5,760 bases of DNA, taken from Brevibacillus sp. GTDB taxonomy: Bacteria > Bacillota > Bacilli > Brevibacillales > Brevibacillaceae. Of this stretch, positions 1 to 4,908 are shown piece after piece; the stretch's first letter is position 1, and every line of letters starts with the position of its first letter. The stretch spans positions 1 through 5,760 of the forward strand of contig JARDZO010000318.1 of NCBI GenBank assembly GCA_029240815.1, in the 5' to 3' direction. The notes below the pieces were generated by a model. It ran no database searches, was not told the DNA's origin, and saw nothing but the letters and a program-made list of their open reading frames with translations. The translations under genes and the position numbers were made by a program.

Positions 1-80
1 CCATTCGAAGAGCAAGCCTGCAGCAATACGACCGCCAGTAAAAAAATAGCAACGATTCGGAAATATCTCGTGTGATTCAT
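1..80 (-). CDS. Lipoprotein, N-terminal 26 codons only (cut by window edge)
   Basis: The 5' end of a gene that runs out of the window at base 1. It starts at ATG 80-78 and reads MNHTRYFRIVAIFLLAVVLL then QACSSN. This is a classic lipoprotein signal peptide: basic residues (Arg5, Arg8), a hydrophobic stretch from residue 9 to 20, and a lipobox Leu-Gln-Ala-Cys with the lipidated Cys at position 23. The product should therefore be exported and anchored to the outer face of the membrane. A ribosome binding site (AAGGTGG, 86-92) lies at a good distance from the ATG. The gene follows the 148-residue membrane protein with a 72-base gap and no clear terminator, so the two may be cotranscribed. The mature domain lies outside the window, so its function cannot be stated. 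Confidence 0.8.
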   Translation of the reverse strand, partial: MNHTRYFRIVAIFLLAVVLLQACSSN

Positions 81-152
81 GGCGCCCACCTTTTCCAGCC
101 AGTTTGTACATCGCTATCTTACCGTACCCTCTGGCAAGGATCAAGAAGCAGC

Positions 153-599
153 CTATTCCCTAGGTCCTGTCACTTTTCTGCGCGGACGGTTCGGAGGCTG
201 ATTGTGGTTTACGGATTGCTTGAACCCTTCAACGATCTTTAAAACCGAAGCAAAAAACGGCGATCCAAAAACGGCAACAATTCCCCAAAGCCACGTCCCT
301 AACTCCCAGGAGTGCTCAACGTAAACAATATCTGCCCCTGTAAGAATAAGAGCCGGATCCAAGCCCATCACGCCGAAAATCACCCCCGCGGCAATCACTG
401 AGATAAGCAAATTAAAAAAACGCTTGTAGTGATTCAGGCGAGCCGCATGGTTGTGGTCCTCCCAACAATCCTCCTTGGGCTCGTAATCCGTCGACAGAAA
501 TGGAATCACGGACTTGCATGCCTCTGTCACGCCCGCTGCTGCACTGGAAACAGCTGTTACATAAATGAGAAAAGCGATAGATGAATCCAAATTGACCAT
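153..599 (-). CDS. Small three-helix membrane protein of unknown function
   Basis: This 148-residue protein starts at ATG 599-597 behind a purine-rich ribosome binding site (GAGGGGGG, 606-613) and ends with TAG. Three hydrophobic segments are visible, at about residues 6-26, 62-86 and 100-122. An acidic, His-rich polar loop (about 36-58, with Cys45 and several Asp, Glu and His) separates the first two. The C-terminal tail (127-148) is basic and Pro/Arg-rich, so it probably faces the cytoplasm. The third segment carries a GSPFF motif followed by a Lys-containing amphipathic stretch. It resembles the GSPFW pattern of some small uncharacterised bacterial membrane proteins, but this is a remembered resemblance only. 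I do not recognise the family. The lipoprotein gene downstream on the same strand suggests a shared envelope role, which is an inference from position alone. Confidence 0.75.
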   Translation of the reverse strand: MVNLDSSIAFLIYVTAVSSAAAGVTEACKSVIPFLSTDYEPKEDCWEDHNHAARLNHYKRFFNLLISVIAAGVIFGVMGLDPALILTGADIVYVEHSWELGTWLWGIVAVFGSPFFASVLKIVEGFKQSVNHNQPPNRPRRKVTGPRE

Positions 600-612
600 G
601 CGATTCCCCCCT

Positions 613-650
613 CATACCTATTTGTATGGAGGAATGCGGACAACTTGCAA
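613..650 (-). promoter_or_regulatory. Candidate sigma-A promoter and small inverted repeat before the membrane protein gene
   Basis: On the minus strand a TTGCAA box (645-650) lies 18 bases before TACAAA (621-626). Each matches the housekeeping consensus at four of six positions. Overlapping the -10 region is a perfect inverted repeat, CATAC (613-617) and GTATG (624-628), ending just at the ribosome binding site. It could act as an operator or as a small hairpin near the 5' end of the mRNA. Both readings are weak and rest on sequence only. Confidence 0.25.
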
Positions 651-737
651 AATAATCATTGCTGAAACCGTTTTCCTTTGCCCATTTTTAAGGTAACATG
701 AATGCATACCACCAAATTACGGAAAGGGGTTTTTTCT

Positions 738-1214
738 ATGTCAAACAGTACTTTCATCTGGGATACTTACGACTTGGTACGCAACCTCACTCTTGGTGCA
801 CTGAACAGTACTTCTGAAGAAATAGCAGACATTATACCCGAAGGTTTACGCAATAACATTCGTTGGAATCTGGGACACATTCTGTTCACTCAGGACTTCT
901 TTATGTACGGCCCGAGCTGTCCTCACTTGCCATCATCCTACCCAGCCCTCTTTGCGCCGGGAACCAATCCCGTAAACTGGGAAGGGGACATTCCTTCACT
1001 GGCAACTCTCGCTGCACAATTGGAGGAGCAAAGGGCTCGCATCAAAGAAACGTTTGGTGAGCGTTTGGACGAAAAGCTTCCTCAGCCGTTCCAACTTGGA
1101 AAAAAAGGCACGATGAACACCATTGGCGAACTGTTCGCGTTTTCCTTGTTCCATGAAGGAATGCATGCCAATGCATTTGCAACATTGAACAAAACCATTT
1201 CTGCTGCAAAGTAA
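738..1214 (+). CDS. DinB-like metal-binding four-helix-bundle protein
   Basis: A 158-residue protein of the usual DinB/YfiT superfamily size. The family's metal-binding His triad appears to be present: His47 in the helix WNLGHILF, then His139 and His143 in FHEGMH near the C-terminus. The family folds as four helices around a divalent metal. Members include thiol transferases using bacillithiol or mycothiol and many proteins of unknown substrate, so no reaction is assigned. An in-frame ATG at 702 exists, but ATG 738-740 is preferred: it has AAAGGGG (723-729) eight bases upstream, and the protein then begins directly at the expected first helix. The gene stands alone on the plus strand, divergent from the membrane protein gene, and is followed 28 bases after its stop by a hairpin. 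Confidence 0.85.
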   Translation: MSNSTFIWDTYDLVRNLTLGALNSTSEEIADIIPEGLRNNIRWNLGHILFTQDFFMYGPSCPHLPSSYPALFAPGTNPVNWEGDIPSLATLAAQLEEQRARIKETFGERLDEKLPQPFQLGKKGTMNTIGELFAFSLFHEGMHANAFATLNKTISAAK

Positions 1215-1237
1215 ACAGAACGTAAGGTAATGCCAAG

Positions 1238-1270
1238 AAAAAAGCCCGGTGGCCTACTACCGGGCTATTT
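1238..1270. terminator. Hairpin terminator, probably bidirectional, stronger on the minus strand
   Basis: A perfect 8-bp stem, AGCCCGGT (1243-1250) with ACCGGGCT (1259-1266), has an 8-base loop. On the plus strand it lies 28 bases after the DinB-like gene but is followed only by ATTTAATC. On the minus strand it is followed by an unbroken run of T (complement of 1238-1242), so it should end minus-strand transcription better. It probably serves both directions. Confidence 0.7.
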
Positions 1271-1283
1271 AATCATGCAACGC

Positions 1284-1309
1284 AAAACCGCCCCCAAAAA
1301 GGGAGCGGT
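1284..1309 (-). terminator. Second hairpin with U-tract on the minus strand
   Basis: Arms 1287-1295 and 1301-1309 form a 9-bp stem around a 5-base loop. On the minus-strand RNA the only non-Watson-Crick pair is a G-U wobble; on the plus strand the same position is a C-A mismatch. Three further T residues follow the stem on the minus strand. This suggests an intrinsic terminator for RNA arriving from the phoH side, sitting directly after the closing stem of the 197-base element. Confidence 0.5.
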
Positions 1310-1311
1310 CG

Positions 1312-1508
1312 TTGTCGAGCCCAATTGCTTATGGGGTTTTACCGATTATTCTCTTTGGCACTTCAACCTCCATGATAGAGCAAAGTTACCTAAAGAATCT
1401 GGGTTCCGCCAATCCGACTTTCGCCGACTGCTTGATCATGATTATCCACGGATCTTCGCCTCCTGCAAGGCTTTGCGCCGTCTTAACATGAATCATCGGG
1501 CTCGACAA
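1312..1508 (-). ncRNA. Putative structured RNA or MITE-like element, 197 bases, closed by a 14-bp inverted repeat
   Basis: The ends 1312-1325 and 1495-1508 are complementary over 14 bp (13 Watson-Crick pairs and one G-U on the minus strand). Non-overlapping smaller helices can form inside on the minus-strand RNA: 1487-1494 with 1434-1440 (seven pairs, one bulge); a GAAA-tetraloop hairpin at 1415-1426; and 1407-1412 with 1355-1360, which encloses a 5-bp hairpin at 1368-1380. Together they make a multibranched fold. A hairpin with a U-tract follows two bases after the closing stem. The reading frames here are short and lack the marks of a real gene. It could be an independent small RNA, a structured 3' UTR of phoH, or a non-coding transposable repeat with terminal inverted repeats. 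I do not recognise a named family, and no clear target-site duplication or promoter was seen. Confidence 0.4.
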
Positions 1509-1548
1509 AAGTTATTATGTTCCGTCACCCCAAACGGTATACACCACT

Positions 1549-2883
1549 TTATAAAATATCTGCTGCAAGCTGCGCCAGCACACTTCGCTCCCCTTTTTCC
1601 AATTTGATATGCCCTGCCAGCTTTTGATCTTTGAACATCTCCACTACATACGTCAAACCGTTGTTGCTCTCGTCCAGATACGGATGGTCAATTTGTTCCG
1701 GATCACCCATCAGCACGATTTTGGATCCATCCCCTACTCGGGTCAAGATCGTTTTTACTTCGTGCTTGGTGAGATTCTGTGCTTCATCGATGATAATAAA
1801 CTGGCCAGGAATGGAACGCCCACGAATATAGGTCAAGGCCTCCACCTGCAAGCTCCCCATACCAGCCAAAATTTTGTCCAAATCTCCAGGCCTTTTTGTG
1901 TTGAATAAATATTCCAGATTATCGTAAATCGGCTGCATCCACGGCCTCAGTTTTTCTTCCTTTTCGCCGGGTAAATAGCCGATGTCTTTTCCTAATGGAA
2001 CAATAGGTCTCGCCACCAATAGCTTTTTATATTTTTGTTGATCTTCAATTTGTAAAAGTCCTGCTGCGAGTGCCAGCAGGGTTTTTCCCGTTCCGGCTTT
2101 GCCAGTCATGGTGACCAGCGGGATATCGTCGCGAAGCAATAACTCTGTCGCCATCCGCTGTTGAACGTTCCGTGCCCGTATCCCCCACATCGGGTCATCG
2201 TCCGATATAAGCATCTCTAATGTTTTTCCATCGGGATCGATCTTTCCGATCGCTGATATCGACGGATTGATCTCATCTTTCAACACAAGGAATTGATGAG
2301 GGTAAAATCGGTACTTAGGAAAACAGGAGGTCAAATGCAACTTCCGCGTCGCGTAGTACGACTTGATGATTTCAGAAGCGACCATCATTTTCTGATAGCC
2401 TGTGTATATGCTGGAGAATTCACCAACCACACGATCGGAAAGAAAGTCTTCCGCTGTCAGATTCAGCGCATCTGCTTTCACACGCATCAGGGCATCTTTA
2501 CTGACCAGAATGACTGGTCGAGGCTGCTCGGACAGATTTTCTTCTTCTTGTAGATTGAGGGCGACTGCCAGAATGCGGTTGTCATTTGTCATTTCCGTAA
2601 ATTGCTTTTGCAACTGATGCAGCGAAGAATGGTTCAGCTCTACCCGGAACAAACCACCTGTTTCCAACGTGATTCCTGTGTGCAAATGCCCCAGCTCTCG
2701 GAAGCTGTCAAATAGTCGCGATACGTACCTTGCGTTGCGACCGATTTCATCCATGTACCGCTTTTTGGAATCAATTTCTTCCAACACCACTGCGGGTATG
2801 ACAATTTCGTTGTCGGCGAACGAAAACATCGCCCGTGGATCTTGCAGGAGTACGTTGGTGTCCAGTACGTAGATTTTCTTCAA
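1549..2883 (-). CDS. ylaK: PIN-PhoH family ATPase/ribonuclease (YlaK-type), TTG start
   Basis: A complete 444-residue two-domain protein. Residues 1-150 form a PIN nuclease domain with the expected acidic residues: Asp8 in LDTN, Glu35/Glu36 in VLEEID, Asp101 in TNDNRI, and Asp130 in VSKD. Residues about 235-444 form a PhoH ATPase with Walker A GKAGTGKT (261-268), the family segment ARPIVPLGKDIGYLPG (291-306), Walker B IIIDEAQN (363-370) and MGDPEQID (392-399). In studied relatives, such as mycobacterial PhoH2, this fusion unwinds and cuts RNA in an ATP-dependent way; that activity is inferred here. It should be cytoplasmic. The start codon is TTG (2883-2881), forced by the LDTN motif at residue 8 and supported by AGGAGG (2891-2896) seven bases upstream. 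It is transcribed divergently from the YlaJ-like gene. In B. subtilis, from memory, ylaJ and ylaK lie in the same direction. Confidence 0.93.
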   Translation of the reverse strand: MKKIYVLDTNVLLQDPRAMFSFADNEIVIPAVVLEEIDSKKRYMDEIGRNARYVSRLFDSFRELGHLHTGITLETGGLFRVELNHSSLHQLQKQFTEMTNDNRILAVALNLQEEENLSEQPRPVILVSKDALMRVKADALNLTAEDFLSDRVVGEFSSIYTGYQKMMVASEIIKSYYATRKLHLTSCFPKYRFYPHQFLVLKDEINPSISAIGKIDPDGKTLEMLISDDDPMWGIRARNVQQRMATELLLRDDIPLVTMTGKAGTGKTLLALAAGLLQIEDQQKYKKLLVARPIVPLGKDIGYLPGEKEEKLRPWMQPIYDNLEYLFNTKRPGDLDKILAGMGSLQVEALTYIRGRSIPGQFIIIDEAQNLTKHEVKTILTRVGDGSKIVLMGDPEQIDHPYLDESNNGLTYVVEMFKDQKLAGHIKLEKGERSVLAQLAADIL

Positions 2884-3064
2884 AATCTCGCCTCCTATTA
2901 CCCTTCTTATATACCCTATGCATTTTTTGGAGGGATGCTCTGGTGCGGCGACGTGATGTACTACAGTCTATGTTGAGCTGGACACAGATAGACGGACCTT
3001 TCCCAGAATGAAAACAAGCTCACAGGACAAAATACTCGTAACCGCTGGGAAAGGAAGAATGCCT
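2884..3064. promoter_or_regulatory. Divergent intergenic control region between phoH and the YlaJ-like gene
   Basis: About 180 bases separate the two start codons. On the phoH side there is a strong ribosome binding site (2891-2896) and an AT-rich TATATA stretch at 2908-2915, but no convincing -35 partner. In the middle lies an inverted repeat, GTCTAT (2966-2971) with ATAGAC (2988-2993), that could be an operator or the foot of a hairpin. No riboswitch was recognised. Confidence 0.35.
3006..3034 (+). promoter_or_regulatory. Candidate forespore (sigma-G/F-like) promoter for the YlaJ-like gene
   Basis: GAATG (3006-3010) fits the sigma-G -35 pattern. After 17 bases CAAAATA (3028-3034) matches the -10 pattern CATNMTA at five of six defined positions. 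It would give a leader of about 25 bases before GTG 3065. Forespore expression is known for YhcN/YlaJ-type lipoproteins in Bacillus, which makes the site plausible, but such short motifs arise by chance. Confidence 0.3.
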
Positions 3065-3679
3065 GTGAAACGGACCGTTACCTTCTACCTTGGTATTTGC
3101 TTATTGCTCACTGCATGCATGTCAGGTAATAAACCGCCGGCCAATCAGGCTGCGCCACAGCCCAATCAACAAGTCCCTCATACGCAACGTGTACAGCAAA
3201 CTGCCCCGCAGCCAACCTATAATCAATCTTCGCAGGCTACAGCAGACCGTCTCGTCCAGCTGGCAACTCGCGTGAAAAAGGTAAATGGAGCCACTGCGGT
3301 GGTAATCGGCAAATATGCTGTTGTCGGTATTGATGTCGATGCCAAACTGGATCGGCCTGAAGTGGGAGTCATCAAATACACAGTTGCCGAAGCGTTAAAG
3401 GAAGATCCGCAGGGAGCAGCTGCCGTCGTAACAGCTGATCCTGATATTGTGCAACGTCTACGAGAAATGACCGCTGATATTCGGAGAGGCCATCCCGTTT
3501 CCGGATTTGCAGAAGAGCTCGCGGATATCGTAGGACGAATCATTCCACAGATTCCGCGTGACGTTCGACACCGGGAAGAAACCCCTTCTCAAGAAAATGA
3601 GCAGCGAATGAATAAGAGTAACAAATCTACTCCGCGTGGAAACCAGAACATTAACGTCAATCGAACGGGTGCTCCGTAA
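3065..3679 (+). CDS. ylaJ: YhcN/YlaJ-family spore lipoprotein
   Basis: A 204-residue lipoprotein. The signal peptide has Lys2 and Arg3, a hydrophobic core, and a lipobox Leu-Thr-Ala-Cys with the lipidated Cys at 18. A Pro/Gln/Asn-rich linker (about 20-60) leads to the YhcN/YlaJ domain (about 61-165), marked by VNGATAVVIGKYAVVGIDVD and a later Asp-rich, helical part ending in ADIVGRIIPQIP. The tail (about 168-204) is polar and Asn/Ser/Arg-rich. Relatives are lipoproteins of the spore inner membrane linked to germination or outgrowth; the precise role is unknown. GTG 3065 is chosen because AAAGGA (3050-3055) lies nine bases upstream and the signal peptide then starts normally. ATG 3059 is only three bases from that site. 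ATG 3008 has no ribosome binding site and would add 19 residues before the signal peptide. Confidence 0.87.
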   Translation: MKRTVTFYLGICLLLTACMSGNKPPANQAAPQPNQQVPHTQRVQQTAPQPTYNQSSQATADRLVQLATRVKKVNGATAVVIGKYAVVGIDVDAKLDRPEVGVIKYTVAEALKEDPQGAAAVVTADPDIVQRLREMTADIRRGHPVSGFAEELADIVGRIIPQIPRDVRHREETPSQENEQRMNKSNKSTPRGNQNINVNRTGAP

Positions 3680-3694
3680 AGCGGAACAGACGAA

Positions 3695-3743
3695 AGAAAA
3701 AGGCATTCGCCCAGGACCTACGCCCGGGAGAATGCCTCTTTTG
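3695..3743. terminator. Bidirectional intrinsic terminator between convergent genes
   Basis: AGGCATTC (3701-3708) pairs perfectly with GAATGCCT (3730-3737), and CCC/GGG (3710-3712 with 3726-3728) can extend the stem inward past one mismatched pair. CTTTTG follows on the plus strand and a run of T (complement of 3696-3700) on the minus strand, so it can end both the YlaJ-like transcript and the met operon. The stop codon and final codons of the minus-strand gene lie inside the hairpin. Confidence 0.85.
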
Positions 3744-4908
3744 TATGTTGGACCGCTACCTCATGTGATGGCAAGGCGTCCAATGCTTGTTGCAAATCTT
3801 GAATCAAATCATCGACATCTTCCAGCCCTGCCGAAAGACGAATCAGACCATCCGTAATACCGCGAACTTCTCTTTCAGAAGCCGGCATAGACGCATGTGA
3901 CATCGTCGCTGGATAGGAGAGGATCGTTTCAACAGCACCGAGACTTACCGCAACGATCGGCAGCTTCACTCGGTCAAACAGCGCTTTGGCACGTTCCCGA
4001 CTCCCAACATCAAAGGATAGAACGGCGCCATGGCCACTCGCTTGTGCTTCCTGGATATCGTGTCCAGGGTGATCAGCCAATCCCGTGTAATACACACGAC
4101 TGACAGCAGGGTGCGCATTCAGCCAATGAGCGATTTTATCTGCTGTCCGTGTGCTGACATCGAGTCTTGCCTTCAGTGTCTTCAGGCCTCGCATCACCAG
4201 CCAGCAGTCTTGCACTCCTAAGATGGCACCCATCCCGTTTTGAATAAAGTAGAGTTGTTCTCCCAATTTTACGTCTCGTGTAACCGCTAGCCCCGCCACT
4301 ACGTCACTGTGTCCACCGATAAACTTCGTAGCGCTATGGATCACGATATCTGCACCCAACTCCAACGGCCGCTGGTAATACGGTGTCAAAAACGTATTGT
4401 CCACGATTACCAGCAAATCACGCTCTTTTCCAATCCGACAGACAGCAGCGAGATCCGTGACCTTTAGAGTAGGATTGGATGGCGTCTCCAGATAAATGCC
4501 TTTGGTAGTCGTCTTGATTGCTGCTCTCACTTCTTCCGTCTGGGTAGCGTCTACAAACGTCACAGTGATACCCATTCGCGACAACACTTTGGTCAAAAAG
4601 CGGAAAGTCCCTCCATACACATCTTCCGCCACGATCACATGGTCACCCGCGGAAAATAGCATGAACACGCTGGAAATCGCGGCCATGCCCGAAGCAAAGG
4701 CAAAACCACGCTCGCCACCCTCCAGACCTGCTATGGCATCCTCCAAGGCCTGGCGAGTAGGATTGCCTGACCTGGCGTAATCAAACGCACCAGGACGATC
4801 CAGATCAGCTTGATGAAATGTGGAAGCCTGATAAATCGGTACCGACGACGCGCCAGTGACCGGATCAAAGCACGATGTACCATGCAGCACTTTAGTAGCA
4901 AAATTCAT
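3718..4908 (-). CDS. metC: Cystathionine beta-lyase (MetC-like), PLP-dependent
   Basis: A complete 396-residue Cys/Met-metabolism PLP enzyme. It would cleave cystathionine to homocysteine, pyruvate and ammonia in the cytoplasm. Visible family residues are Tyr44 and Arg46 in YARSGNPT (cofactor phosphate, from the neighbouring subunit), SGM (73-75), Tyr98 stacking on the ring, Asp170 in VDNTF (pyridine nitrogen), Lys195 in HSATKFIGGH (Schiff base), and Arg357 in IRLSAG (substrate carboxylate). The SLGAVETILSYPATMSHA segment (322-339) resembles Bacillus MetC more than MetI. Gamma-lyase and beta-lyase are hard to separate by sequence, so the reaction is set mainly by the partner gene. ATG 4908-4906 is chosen because AGGAGG (4918-4923) lies nine bases upstream; the in-frame ATG at 4953 lies inside the upstream gene. 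ATGA overlap with that gene implies coupled translation. The last codons fold into the terminator. Confidence 0.88.
   Translation of the reverse strand: MNFATKVLHGTSCFDPVTGASSVPIYQASTFHQADLDRPGAFDYARSGNPTRQALEDAIAGLEGGERGFAFASGMAAISSVFMLFSAGDHVIVAEDVYGGTFRFLTKVLSRMGITVTFVDATQTEEVRAAIKTTTKGIYLETPSNPTLKVTDLAAVCRIGKERDLLVIVDNTFLTPYYQRPLELGADIVIHSATKFIGGHSDVVAGLAVTRDVKLGEQLYFIQNGMGAILGVQDCWLVMRGLKTLKARLDVSTRTADKIAHWLNAHPAVSRVYYTGLADHPGHDIQEAQASGHGAVLSFDVGSRERAKALFDRVKLPIVAVSLGAVETILSYPATMSHASMPASEREVRGITDGLIRLSAGLEDVDDLIQDLQQALDALPSHEVAVQHTKEAFSRA

Noticed and set aside
118..145. Weak 6-bp hairpin between the membrane protein and the lipoprotein gene as a terminator
   Set aside because: The stem contains a wobble, has a 9-base loop and no T-run follows, so cotranscription seems more likely.
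663..700. TGAAAC at 663-668 upstream of the DinB-like gene, resembling an ECF sigma -35 box
   Set aside because: No CGTA or CGTC -10 motif lies 16-17 bases downstream. Sigma-A-like boxes there were also too weak to call.
702..737. Upstream ATG that would add 12 residues to the DinB-like protein
   Set aside because: It lacks a ribosome binding site, and the added residues overlap the good ribosome binding site of ATG 738.
1469..1477. Minus-strand CGCAAAGCC, reminiscent of the core of the cyclic-di-GMP-I (GEMM) riboswitch
   Set aside because: The partner GGCAAACC segment and the rest of the conserved core are absent, and no gene lies downstream on the minus strand before the terminators.
1390..1500. 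Minus-strand short frame of 36 codons (starting MIHVKTAQ), which continues in frame after a stop codon for another 18 codons
   Set aside because: There is no ribosome binding site before the ATG, and the product is short and unlike any protein I know. A decayed gene is possible, but nothing supports it beyond the open frame.
1230..1607. Plus-strand open frame of 125 codons after the DinB-like gene
   Set aside because: It begins at the terminator hairpin, has no ribosome binding site, runs across the inverted-repeat element and into the phoH 3' end, and its product has no recognisable domain.
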